Of a stretch of DNA of 64,000 nt, positions 25,956-34,579 are shown piece after piece (position 1 is the stretch's first letter; each line of letters starts with the position of its first letter). The DNA is from JAMQKA01 sp043951865. GTDB lineage: Bacteria; Bacteroidota; Rhodothermia; Balneolales; Balneolaceae. A program made the position numbers and the translations under genes. Below the pieces are notes generated by a model. The model saw only the letters and a list, made by a program, of their open reading frames with translations, was not told the DNA's origin and did not search any database. Location of the stretch: positions 1 through 64,000 of the forward strand of contig NZ_JBINJF010000003.1 of assembly GCF_043951865.1 (NCBI RefSeq), written 5' to 3'.

Positions 25956-27216
25956 GATTCCGGTCGGTTTCCAGCTTGAACATATCGTTAACGACCCTGG
26001 TCACCTGTTCCGATTCATGGTGATCGCGCAGGTGTTCAATTGAATAGGCGGCAATTTTGTTGACGATACGACGGGTCAGGTTTTCGACTTTGTCACGATC
26101 GCTGTCCTTGATCTTGTTCTTGAAAAAGTCGAACTCATCCTCCCGGATCGACTCAAACTTGCTCGTCAGCGCCTTGATTGTTGGCACCACTTTCTGGACG
26201 CTCAGCCAGTTCTGGTAGTCGGTAACTTCGTCTTCAATAATTTTTTTTACCAGTGGGATGTTTTCTTCCCGCTTTTGGTAGGCATCATCGGTTACATCCG
26301 CCAGGAAATCCATATTTGCGAGATCGACAAAATCGAGCGAACCGACCTGAGGATCGATGTTGCGGGGTACCGAAAGATCGAGCATCACCTTGAACCGGCC
26401 CCGGGCTTTCGAGTGTTCCATATCCTCCAGCGTGATAACCGGCTCCGAAGCACCTGTAGCGACAATGACCAGGTCCGACTCATCAATCTGCCGGGGCAGG
26501 TTGTCATAATCGGCCACTTCCAGGTCATATTTGTCGGCCACAAATTCAGCGCGATCGCGCGTGCGGTTCACCAGCGTCACTTTCCGGGCTCCCAAACTCA
26601 CCAGGTTCTTGCAGGTCACCTTACCGATTTTCCCGGTGCCGATCAGCAGGATATTTTTATCGGTGAGGCTCTCAAACGTTTTCATTGCAAACTGCACGGC
26701 GGCGTAGGCCGTCGTGGCAGCCCCTTCGCCCAGGGAGGTTTCATTACGCGATCGCTTGTGGGCACGGAACACATGCTGCATCAGCCGGTGCAGCTCGCCG
26801 GAGACCGCATCTTTTTCAGAGGCAAATTCGTAGCCCTCTTTGACCTGGTTGACAATTTGCAGGTCGCCTAAAATCTGGGAATCGAGTCCCACGGTAACCT
26901 GGAACAGGTGATCGACCGCCGGGCGGCCCACTTTTTCAAACCCGTAGCTGTGAAACTGGTCCAGCGAGGCATCGGAATAGGTGATCAGCAGGCGTATGAG
27001 CTCTTCGGGGGACGTATCCTTCGCAAATATCTCCGTGCGGTTGCAGGTGGAAACCACGAACAGGCTGTTAACACCTTCACGCAGCGCTCCTTCTATCAGC
27101 TCCTGTTTTTGCTGGTCGCTGAGGCTGAATTTTTCACGTACTTCAATAGCAGCCTCCCAGTGGTTGACACCGACCACACAAAAATCACCAAGTTCCTGAT
27201 CAACCTGTTGCATCAT
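25948..27216 (-). CDS. hemA: Glutamyl-tRNA reductase
   Basis: A 422-residue NADPH enzyme that reduces glutamyl-tRNA to glutamate-1-semialdehyde, the first committed heme step and usual control point. The N-terminal catalytic segment VVSTCNRTEIFA has the nucleophilic Cys58. SQILGDLQIVNQVKEGYEFA follows, then the NADPH domain (ILLIGTGKIGKVTCKNLVSLGA, about 188-209) and the C-terminal dimerisation helices. It lies 2 bp downstream of the hemH stop and overlaps hemC by 8 bp, so three genes form a continuous unit. Confidence 0.96.
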   Translation of the reverse strand: MMQQVDQELGDFCVVGVNHWEAAIEVREKFSLSDQQKQELIEGALREGVNSLFVVSTCNRTEIFAKDTSPEELIRLLITYSDASLDQFHSYGFEKVGRPAVDHLFQVTVGLDSQILGDLQIVNQVKEGYEFASEKDAVSGELHRLMQHVFRAHKRSRNETSLGEGAATTAYAAVQFAMKTFESLTDKNILLIGTGKIGKVTCKNLVSLGARKVTLVNRTRDRAEFVADKYDLEVADYDNLPRQIDESDLVIVATGASEPVITLEDMEHSKARGRFKVMLDLSVPRNIDPQVGSLDFVDLANMDFLADVTDDAYQKREENIPLVKKIIEDEVTDYQNWLSVQKVVPTIKALTSKFESIREDEFDFFKNKIKDSDRDKVENLTRRIVNKIAAYSIEHLRDHHESEQVTRVVNDMFKLETDRNHD

Positions 27217-27217
27217 G

Positions 27218-28342
27218 CTATGCTGTTACCTTCTCTTCACTGTCTGTTTCAGTTTGCTGTTGCGGAAGCAGATGACCCACTTTTTTGATCACTTCATCTG
27301 AAAGCGCCTGGATGTAAGAGGGATGATCGTTAATTCCTTTCATTACGGCCAGGTTTTCAAATTCATATCCTTCCTCTTCCAGGTCCTCCACCAGCTCCAC
27401 GCCGAGCTCGTAGAGTGTTTCAATATGATCGGTTACAAAAGCGATCGGCACCATGAGGAAGTTTTTTATTCCATATTCCAGGTGGCGCTCCACCAGTTCG
27501 GCCGTGTTGGGCTGGGTCCATTTCTGCGGCCCCACTTTCGACTGGTACCCCAGCCAGTACGGCTCCTCATAATCTCGAAGCTCCATGATCGCTTCCATCG
27601 TCTCCTTGATTTCGGCGGTGTAGGGATCGCCGCTTTTGACCTCCAGCAGCGGGGTACCGTGTGCGCTGAAAATCAGGTGCGTTTTATTGCGCGTCTCCTC
27701 GTCCATCGCATCCAGCGCCTCGTCGATGCGGCTGTTCATCGCCTCCAGGTAATGGGGATTCAGGTAATAGTTCTTCACGTGAAACTCTTTCCAGGGCGTG
27801 CTGCTGCCAAACTTCTGATCCCGCTTGGTCTCCCAGTCCCTGAAGCTGCTGCCAGTGGTGGTCCACGAAAACTGCGGGTAGAGCGGAACCATCACCGCGT
27901 GCGTGATGCCGTCGTCCACCATATCCTGCATCGTCGTTTCGGCAAACGGCACAAAGTACCGCATGCAGGTGTAGACTTTTGCATCTACATCGGCCGGCAA
28001 CGTGTTCTTCAGATGCTTTTCCAGGCCGCGCCGCTGTTTTTCCGTCAAACTGTTGATGGGAGAACAACATGTTGAAACGACACTGTTTTTTCGGTTTGGG
28101 CAGTGTTTGTTTCCGGTGCATCCTTTGGGACAGCCGTTAATCTCTTCATAATCCTCGGCCACATTGGGAGCGCGGAACTTTGATATGATCTTTGCAAAAA
28201 AGTCCTGCACCCTGCCGCCGCCCATTTTTATGATATCTTCATCGCGGAACAGGTTGTACAGGAACGGGCGTACATACTCTTCACCGGTGGGACCACCGAG
28301 ATTCATCAGGACCACACCCAGTTTTATGTTCTGATCTGCCAT
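27218..28342 (-). CDS. hemH: Ferrochelatase with an unusual Cys-rich insertion
   Basis: Inserts Fe2+ into protoporphyrin IX, the last heme step. I use ATG 28342 (MADQNIKLGVVLMNLGGP, 374 residues); an ATG two codons upstream is possible. Conserved parts are VLMNLGGP, CMRYFVPFAE, LIFSAHGTPL with the catalytic His, and VPIAFVTDHIETLYEL with the catalytic Glu. Where most family members read Y-x-x-I-G-G-x-SP-L, this protein has an insertion of about 25 residues, from EEINGCPKGCTGN through STCCSPINSL. It carries Cys at 71, 75, 81, 92 and 93 in this numbering. These could bind an iron-sulfur cluster or metal. First gene of the heme operon. Confidence 0.94.
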   Translation of the reverse strand: MADQNIKLGVVLMNLGGPTGEEYVRPFLYNLFRDEDIIKMGGGRVQDFFAKIISKFRAPNVAEDYEEINGCPKGCTGNKHCPNRKNSVVSTCCSPINSLTEKQRRGLEKHLKNTLPADVDAKVYTCMRYFVPFAETTMQDMVDDGITHAVMVPLYPQFSWTTTGSSFRDWETKRDQKFGSSTPWKEFHVKNYYLNPHYLEAMNSRIDEALDAMDEETRNKTHLIFSAHGTPLLEVKSGDPYTAEIKETMEAIMELRDYEEPYWLGYQSKVGPQKWTQPNTAELVERHLEYGIKNFLMVPIAFVTDHIETLYELGVELVEDLEEEGYEFENLAVMKGINDHPSYIQALSDEVIKKVGHLLPQQQTETDSEEKVTA

Positions 28343-28496
28343 AAACAAATAATTCTTCTACGTATCCGGTTAACTGATAGAGGCCTTTGCAGGTCCTCTG
28401 ATAGGAATAAACCCAAACGACGTAACATGCCTTTTTCAAGCTCCTAAATAAATAAATCTTTTGTGAAGGGAATTTGAAGAGCAGGGGACCACCTTT

Positions 28497-28515
28497 ATTT
28501 AGAATCGATCTATAC
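28497..28515 (-). promoter_or_regulatory. Candidate iron-responsive operator (site 3, weak)
   Basis: ATTTAGA-ATCGA-TCTATAC: the same left half-site and 5-nt spacer as sites 1 and 2, with a TAGA/TCTA inner dyad but a poor outer right half. It lies 155 bp upstream of the hemH start in the 339-bp gap 28343-28681. The gap also holds a hairpin (28538-28555 pairing with 28570-28584, CCAATA...TATTGG) and a short GAGGCCTTTGCAGGTCCTC palindrome at 28379-28397. Either could belong to the repeat families seen elsewhere. Confidence 0.35.
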
Positions 28516-28681
28516 AGATCATGTGAGTAGCCAACCTCCAATACCGGCCTCGCAGAACATTCCAGAAGTCTGCGGGACTATTGGCTGGCAGAGAAGCCTT
28601 CGCGGATAGCCATTTCCCGTCGCCGGCAGATGTAATTTGGGCAGTGTTCCCGTATCTCTGTACAGTGCATTGAACATGGTA

Positions 28682-30082
28682 TCATTCCCGGAAGTGCGGC
28701 AGCGTAAACCAGAAGGTAGAGCCCCGTTCCAGCTGGCTGTCCACATGAATATCCCGGCCGTGGGCGCTGAGGATACTTTTGACGACCGCCAGCCCCAGCC
28801 CCGTACCTCCCTTGTCGCGCGATCGCGCCTTGTCGGTCCGGTAGAACCGGTCGAACAGCCGGTCCAGGTGCTCCTGTGAAATTCCGATTCCGGTATCCTT
28901 TACCTGCACCCTCACCTCTCCGTCGCTCTGCTGGTAAGTCAAGGCTATCGACCCTTCATTGGTATATTTAATAGCATTGGATACAAGGTTATCGACCACC
29001 TGCTCAATTTTCCCGGGATCGCCAATCACCTTGCAGGAGTGGGTATCCACCTTCAGTTCGACCGATTTTTCCCGGGCCTTGTCGTCATACAGCTCCCGGA
29101 CATGATGAGCGATCTCGGAAAGGTCGAACACCTGCTCTTCAATAAAATACTCATCTGAATCGTAGCGCTGCAGGGTCATCAAATCCTTGAAGAGGCGGCC
29201 AATCCGGTCTGTTTGTGTTTGCGCATTCTTGAGATATTTTTTTCGCTGCTCCCCGGGGAGATTTTCCATCTCCAACAGCTCGAGAGCTCCGGAGATGGTG
29301 TGCAGGGGATTGCGGATTTCATGGGTGATGTCGGCAAAAAACTGCTGCTGCTTGAGGGCCGACTTCTTAATTTTTTCAGTATCCTTCCGCAGCTTCGAGG
29401 CCATCTGGTTGAGCGACTCCGCCAGCGTGCCAAATTCATCCTTGCGGTTCAGGTCGATCTGCTTGTCCACATCACCCGCTGCTATCTGCCGGGCCACATT
29501 CTTGATCTCGGTGATCGGTTTCGTGAGGTAGCGCGCAATCCATATACTCACGATGATGACAAGACCTATGGAGATAAACATCCCGTAATAGATAATCCAG
29601 CGGATCGTCTTAATCGGGGCGTAAATCTGGTCTTTAAACTGGCTAACCCGGATATATCGCGCGGCATTGCCGCTGTTGGGCAGGTATGCGTAGCTGATCA
29701 GCTTGGTATTTTCGGGCTCGTTTTGTACCAGCGGAACCTTGTTGCGGGCCTCCAGCGTTATCTGCAGATCGTGCTTCAGGTATCTCGCAAGGTCAGTGAG
29801 CCCGGTATCGGGATAGGTGGAAAACAGCACCCCGTCATTGTCGTACAGTGCCAGCTGATAGCCCGATGTCTCAGCCGCCTCGCGAAACGAAGATTCAAAA
29901 TCATCCCCGGCCGCCAAGTTTTCTATCGTCACCGCCAGCCACTGCGTATCCTTCTGGATCTGTTCCACCCCCTCCTCCAGCATGTAATTCCTGATAAAAA
30001 GGATGGAGTAGCTGCTGATGGCCGTAATGCCGAATATCAACAGTATAATGAAAGTCCATGCCAGCTTGGAGCGTATACTCAT
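28682..30082 (-). CDS. HAMP-containing sensor histidine kinase
   Basis: A 466-residue membrane kinase: TM1 about 10-31, an extracytoplasmic sensor region of about 125 residues, TM2 about 157-178, HAMP about 178-232, HisKA with ITHEIRNPLHTISGAL (phospho-acceptor His about 254) and HATPase_c with NLVSNAIKYTNEG (N-box), VKDTGIGIS (G1) and GGTGLGLAVVKSI (G2). It phosphorylates the response regulator encoded 100 bp upstream at 30884-30183. The signal is unknown. Its 3' end faces the hemH promoter region. Confidence 0.92.
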   Translation of the reverse strand: MSIRSKLAWTFIILLIFGITAISSYSILFIRNYMLEEGVEQIQKDTQWLAVTIENLAAGDDFESSFREAAETSGYQLALYDNDGVLFSTYPDTGLTDLARYLKHDLQITLEARNKVPLVQNEPENTKLISYAYLPNSGNAARYIRVSQFKDQIYAPIKTIRWIIYYGMFISIGLVIIVSIWIARYLTKPITEIKNVARQIAAGDVDKQIDLNRKDEFGTLAESLNQMASKLRKDTEKIKKSALKQQQFFADITHEIRNPLHTISGALELLEMENLPGEQRKKYLKNAQTQTDRIGRLFKDLMTLQRYDSDEYFIEEQVFDLSEIAHHVRELYDDKAREKSVELKVDTHSCKVIGDPGKIEQVVDNLVSNAIKYTNEGSIALTYQQSDGEVRVQVKDTGIGISQEHLDRLFDRFYRTDKARSRDKGGTGLGLAVVKSILSAHGRDIHVDSQLERGSTFWFTLPHFRE

Positions 30083-30182
30083 ATTTTAACTCTATTGTAA
30101 CAATTTCCAACACAGATTGTGCCGGCTGAATCCTGCTTGTTCAACTCGAAACCCTGGACCATATCATCGGCACAAACGGGGA

Positions 30183-30884
30183 TCAAACGCCTACCAGGTC
30201 GCGATTCAACCCGTACCCGATGCCGCGGTATGTTTTGATGATCTTTCCCGCATCGCCCATTTTTAGTCGCAGGTTTTTTACATGCACATCCACGGTGCGG
30301 TCAAAGACGAAGTGATCATCCTCGGTGATATGCTCCAGTATCTCCTGCCGGCTGTACACCCGTTTGGGATTCTGGTAAAAAAGCTCGATAAGGGTATATT
30401 CCGTCGAGGTAAGTTCTACTTTTTCGTCATCTACATACAGCTCCTTGGCATCCACATCCAGGTAGGTATTGCCATACTGCAGCCAGTTTGCCTTTTGGGG
30501 ATTTTGACGCCTCAGCAGGGTTTCGACATGCGCTTTTACCAGGTTCAGGCTGGCGGGCTTTGATATATAGTCATCGGCTCCCAGCTCGAGGCCTTCTATC
30601 TCATCCTTCTCTTTGTCCTTTGCCGTAAGGAAAATCACCGGAATATCATTCAACACCGGGTGACTCCGGATTCTACGGCAGATCTCCTTTCCATCCACAT
30701 TGGGAACCATAATATCGAGAACCGCAATATGGATATCACTGGCCCTCCGGTCGATCAGGTCGAGAGCGTCATTGCCCTCGTGGGCTACCAGGACTTCATA
30801 ATCATTCATTTCCAAAAAATTGGCCAGCATTTCCGCCGGCTCTTTTTCATCTTCTACTAACAATATGGTGTGCTTGTGTGCCAA
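30183..30884 (-). CDS. OmpR/PhoB-family response regulator
   Basis: A 233-residue protein. The receiver domain (about 5-120) has the acidic pair LVEDEKEP, phospho-acceptor Asp57 in IAVLDIMVPNVDG, Thr in VIFLTAKDKEKDE and the conserved Lys in DDYISKPASL. The winged-helix DNA-binding domain (about 135-230) has ELTSTEYTLIELFYQNPKRVYSR and DRTVDVHVKNLRLKMG. It pairs with the downstream histidine kinase. Target genes are not shown. The 162-bp upstream gap is shared with the divergent SDR gene. Confidence 0.94.
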   Translation of the reverse strand: MAHKHTILLVEDEKEPAEMLANFLEMNDYEVLVAHEGNDALDLIDRRASDIHIAVLDIMVPNVDGKEICRRIRSHPVLNDIPVIFLTAKDKEKDEIEGLELGADDYISKPASLNLVKAHVETLLRRQNPQKANWLQYGNTYLDVDAKELYVDDEKVELTSTEYTLIELFYQNPKRVYSRQEILEHITEDDHFVFDRTVDVHVKNLRLKMGDAGKIIKTYRGIGYGLNRDLVGV

Positions 30885-31046
30885 AACTGCTCATTTTGTT
30901 AACATTACGCCTGAAAATACAAAAACTCAGATAGAAAGCAGGGACCGAACAACGAAAATAAATTCCGGTTGTGCGATTAACCGCTTGATACCTTATCATC
31001 CAGAGAATCAGATATTTACCGAAACTGCTTAAAACGCGCAAGAATT

Positions 31047-31838
31047 ATGTCTTTTGAGGATAAAACAGTCTGGATCACCGGTGCCTCCTCCGGTATTGGA
31101 GAAGCCTTGACCTATGCCCTGAGCAAAAGGGGGAGCAAGCTGATCATCTCCTCGCGCCGGGAACAAGCCCTGGAACGCGTTCGGCGGCAGTGCGCCATCC
31201 CTTCCGAGGTAGAGATTATTCCGCTGGATCTGACCGAAACCGGCACCCTGCCCCAAAAGGCGGAACAGGCCCGTTCCGCTTTTGGCCATATCGACTACCT
31301 CTTTAACAACGGGGGGATTAGCCAGCGCTCCCTGGCTGTTGACACCGATATGGAGGTCGTTCGGAAAGTAATGGAGGTCAATTTTTTTGGTACGGTGGCC
31401 TTAACAAAAGCAGTGCTTCCCGCAATGAAGCAGCGACAGTCGGGACATATTGTGGTAACCAGCAGCGTGATGGGCAAATTCGGCACCCGGCTTCGTTCAG
31501 CGTATGCGGCCTCCAAGCACGCCCTGCACGGCTGGTTCGACTGCCTGCGCCAGGAGATCCACGACGACAATATCAAGGTCTCCCTGGTGTGCCCGGGTTT
31601 CATCAAAACCGACGTCACGCTCAACGCCCTTGAAGGCGACGGATCCAAACACAACAAAATGGGCGAAGGACAGAAAAAAGGGATGGAACCGTCCACTTTT
31701 GCGCAGAAACTGCTCCCCAAGATACTCCGGGAAAAGGAAGAAATTTACATCGGGGGCATGGAACTGATGGGGGTTTACCTGAAGCGGATCTCGCCGAGGC
31801 TGCTGAATGCGATCCTGAGAAATTCGGACGTGACGTGA
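31047..31838 (+). CDS. Short-chain dehydrogenase/reductase
   Basis: A 263-residue classical SDR. The cofactor motif TGASSGIGEAL is at 11-21, the NNGG strand end follows near residue 92, the catalytic Ser lies in VVTSSVMGKFG, and Tyr/Lys in YAASKHALHGWF. Arginine residues after the first motif (SSRREQALERVRR) suggest NADP(H) preference. The substrate is unknown; the closest general resemblance is to DHRS7/DltE-like oxidoreductases. Single gene, divergent from the response regulator. Confidence 0.87.
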   Translation: MSFEDKTVWITGASSGIGEALTYALSKRGSKLIISSRREQALERVRRQCAIPSEVEIIPLDLTETGTLPQKAEQARSAFGHIDYLFNNGGISQRSLAVDTDMEVVRKVMEVNFFGTVALTKAVLPAMKQRQSGHIVVTSSVMGKFGTRLRSAYAASKHALHGWFDCLRQEIHDDNIKVSLVCPGFIKTDVTLNALEGDGSKHNKMGEGQKKGMEPSTFAQKLLPKILREKEEIYIGGMELMGVYLKRISPRLLNAILRNSDVT

Positions 31839-31964
31839 TCCTGGTGTAGGTTGTTGGCTAACCCGAAGTTCTCAAAAGTATTTTGTATAAGTTTCTGTCA
31901 CTTTATGGATGACAATACCTTATGTCATTTTTTTACTGCCAACTCATCATTACAGTCTGTAAAA

Positions 31965-32025
31965 GGCTGCGAAATTTGCCCTTCGCCTTGCTGAAAAACA
32001 AATTTCTTGGTGAGATCCGGGCTAA
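31965..32025. repeat. Partial relative of the 18641-18829 element
   Basis: CGCCTTGCTGAAAAACAAAT then TTCTTGGTGAGATCCGGGCTAA aligns with CGCCTTGCACACGAACCAAT then TTCATGGTGAGAAAAGCAGGCTAA in the element at 18641-18829. The opposite end is eroded, though GGCTAACCCGAAGTTCTCAA near 31858 may be its remnant. The surrounding gap 31839-32247 shows no gene I can support. Confidence 0.45.
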
Positions 32026-32247
32026 TTTTGATTTCCTTGCTCAAGGAGTCTTACGCATTTTCCCGTTGTATCGTGTTTCTTGTGTCTGAGCAAAAGCGAA
32101 CCCGACAATTATCTGGCGGTATTTTTTTGCTGGGGGCTCAACAATCCACAGGCCGGTTGGGATAGATCCCAATTTCTTGGATAAAAGCGGGTCAGACAGG
32201 CCTCCAGTCCACAAGGAAGAAAAGGGGAACAGCACGGCATTATTCGC

Positions 32248-33402
32248 TTACGGCTGGCGACGGCCATCCAGTATTGAAAAAATCTCACCGGCGATATCAT
32301 AAATTTTTGTGCCAACAGGATCACCGTTCAGCTGCTGGTTTTCAAGGATAATAATCGTCCATCGCGGGTCGGGGACCCGTACCAGCAGGGAGTTGAAACC
32401 GGGATGCGATCCCCGGTGCCAAACCAGGCGGTAGGGCTCTGGTTCAGGCCGTGAATTTGTGGAGAAATCGAACGGTGACTTTAGAAAACGGGCTACCTCA
32501 TCGGCGTAAGCCTCCCCCGCGATCCACCCGTAGCCGTAATTTCCCTCCCGGGGTGTCATCATCTGCTGGCGGGTTTCCTCCATCAGCAGGCGATCGCTGT
32601 ACAGCAGCTGCTCCCACTGATAGAGGTCATGAACAGCCGAATAGATGCCGCCCGCGGCATAGGCGGTCGAGGGGCTTTGATAGGGGGCTTTCTCGTAGTA
32701 GTCGCTGGAGATCCGTTCATAACCTTCCGCCATCCGTTCAATTATCATGCCGTTGAACTGGTAGCCGGTATCACCAAGGCGACCCGGATCCAGAATCTGC
32801 TCCTGGAGCACCCGGCTGTAGGACATACCGGTCACTTTTTCAATAATCACTCCCAGCAGGTAGTAATTTGAGTTACTGTACCTGAACCCGGTACCTGGCT
32901 CAAATGCCAGCTCTTTTGAGGCGATAAGCTCTGTAAAACTGGCCGGTTGTACATTTACCCGGCTCGTGGTATCCACCCAGTTGGTGAAATTGGTGTAACT
33001 GGGAATACCGGAAGTGTGGCTCAGCAAGTGGCGTATAGTCACGTCAGCACCATATTCAGCAGGGAAATCGGGCAGGTACTGAACAATCAGATCATCCAGC
33101 GACAAGCTGCCCTGCTCCACCAGCTGCAAAACGAGCATGGCGGTAAACGGTTTCGTCAGCGAGGCGATCCGAAACCGCGTTTCCGGGCTGTTGGGGATAT
33201 CCCAGGAACGATTGGCCATCCCGTACCCGGCACTGAACACCTCTCCCGAGCGGGCTACCAGTATCGACCCGCTGAAGAGATCCTTTTCTTCATAAGATGC
33301 CACCAGGCTGTCGATGCTCTGGGACAGCGCCGGCTGAGCGTACAGGGGCCCTGAAACCGAAAGCAGAAACACCATATTGAGCAGAACGATCTTTATATTC
33401 AT
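32248..33402 (-). CDS. Exported serine hydrolase of the beta-lactamase class C family
   Basis: A 384-residue protein from ATG 33402, preceded by AGGAGTGAA and giving a signal peptide MNIKIVLLNMVFLLSVSGPLYA. An upstream in-frame ATG at 33447 is less likely. The penicillin-binding/class C fold motifs are SxxK in RIASLTKPF (Ser81, Lys84), the Tyr-x-Asn box in FRYSNSNYYLLG, and the third box as HRGSHPG. Probably a periplasmic esterase or D-aminopeptidase rather than a true beta-lactamase. Downstream and separated from the DUF58 gene by about 60 bp. Confidence 0.88.
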   Translation of the reverse strand: MNIKIVLLNMVFLLSVSGPLYAQPALSQSIDSLVASYEEKDLFSGSILVARSGEVFSAGYGMANRSWDIPNSPETRFRIASLTKPFTAMLVLQLVEQGSLSLDDLIVQYLPDFPAEYGADVTIRHLLSHTSGIPSYTNFTNWVDTTSRVNVQPASFTELIASKELAFEPGTGFRYSNSNYYLLGVIIEKVTGMSYSRVLQEQILDPGRLGDTGYQFNGMIIERMAEGYERISSDYYEKAPYQSPSTAYAAGGIYSAVHDLYQWEQLLYSDRLLMEETRQQMMTPREGNYGYGWIAGEAYADEVARFLKSPFDFSTNSRPEPEPYRLVWHRGSHPGFNSLLVRVPDPRWTIIILENQQLNGDPVGTKIYDIAGEIFSILDGRRQP

Positions 33403-33461
33403 TTCACTCCTGAGATCTATCCACCTATGCAAATCGAATATATTCACTTAGTTCCGATTAT

Positions 33462-34382
33462 TTAACCAAGCTTTTTGCGCTTGTTCAGGTATGCCAAGAG
33501 GGCCAGGTCAAATGAACTTTGCGTGTCTACCTCTTCAAAATCGATTTGGAACTCGCTGCACGCCATTTTAAACTGATGGGTATATTCGGCAACTTTCTTT
33601 TTGTAGTCCTCTTTTACCTGCGCCGGCAAAACCTCCATTTCCGTGCCTGTCTCCATATCCTGCATGCGGAACCGGTGATCGGGAAAATCCAGCTCTCGCT
33701 CGCTTTTTTTCTCCATTACGTTAAACACCAATACCTCGTGCTTGCGGTGCCGCAGGTGCTTCAGTGCCGATATGAGCTGTTCATGCTTATCAACATTCTC
33801 GAACAGGTCGGTCACAATAACCACCAGGCTGCGATGCTTTAACCGTTCAGCCACTTCGTGGATAACGCGGGCCGAAGCCGTTTTACGGCGGTCCTGCGGT
33901 CCCTTTTCCTCCTGTTCCAGCCGCTTTTCCAGCTCACCAAATATAAGCCGAAGATGCGAATACGAAGATTTGGCGGGAATAAAATGCTCAATTTTATCAT
34001 TAAAAGGTATCAGCCCCGTGGCATCGCGCTGCCGGTGCATCAGGTAAAGCAGGGCTGCACCGAAATTGATGCCATACCGCAATTTGGTCCACTCGGCAAA
34101 ATGCTTGAAATACATCGAACTGCTGGTATCGAGCAGCAGGTAGGCCCTGAGGTTGGTCTCCTCCTCATACCGCTTTACGTAAAACCGTTCGGTTTTCGCA
34201 TACACTTTCCAGTCCACATGTTTCAGGTCATCCCCGAAATTATATGGACGATGCTCGGCAAACTCCACACTAAACCCGTAGTACGGGCTTTTGTGCAGAC
34301 CTGATATGAAGCCCTCCACAATTTTTCGGGCCCTGAGCTCCAGGGGTGCCAATTGTGAAAGCAGTTCCGGGTTAAGCAGCAT
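33462..34382 (-). CDS. DUF58 family protein
   Basis: A 306-residue protein using ATG 34382 (MLLNPELLSQLAPLELRARKIVEGF). The frame remains open upstream to 34556 but the extra sequence is not protein-like. The DUF58 core is FGDDLKHVDWKVYAKTERFYVKRYEEE (about 57-83), then a von Willebrand A-like fold with a MIDAS-like LLLDTSSSMYF. DUF58 proteins usually accompany MoxR AAA ATPases in envelope complexes, but no MoxR gene is in this window. Divergent from the amidinotransferase-fold gene. Confidence 0.88.
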   Translation of the reverse strand: MLLNPELLSQLAPLELRARKIVEGFISGLHKSPYYGFSVEFAEHRPYNFGDDLKHVDWKVYAKTERFYVKRYEEETNLRAYLLLDTSSSMYFKHFAEWTKLRYGINFGAALLYLMHRQRDATGLIPFNDKIEHFIPAKSSYSHLRLIFGELEKRLEQEEKGPQDRRKTASARVIHEVAERLKHRSLVVIVTDLFENVDKHEQLISALKHLRHRKHEVLVFNVMEKKSERELDFPDHRFRMQDMETGTEMEVLPAQVKEDYKKKVAEYTHQFKMACSEFQIDFEEVDTQSSFDLALLAYLNKRKKLG

Positions 34383-34579
34383 ATAAATTAACTCGTTCGT
34401 GGATGCCCGAACAGTACAGGCTTTGTTACCAGCAGATAAAAGTATGCCTATTTCAATGGCAAATAAAAATATTTTTTGTAAAAGAATCTTTTGCAACGAT
34501 GGGAGTTGCCTGCTTTTCTGCGGGCCCGAAATGTAATATCTTTGAACGATACACATGAATACCAGGTACCTTAATTCTT

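Noticed and set aside
32248..33402. Antibiotic-inactivating beta-lactamase
   Set aside because: The fold and SxxK/YxN boxes also fit esterases and D-aminopeptidases, and the neighbours and divergent third box give no support for resistance.
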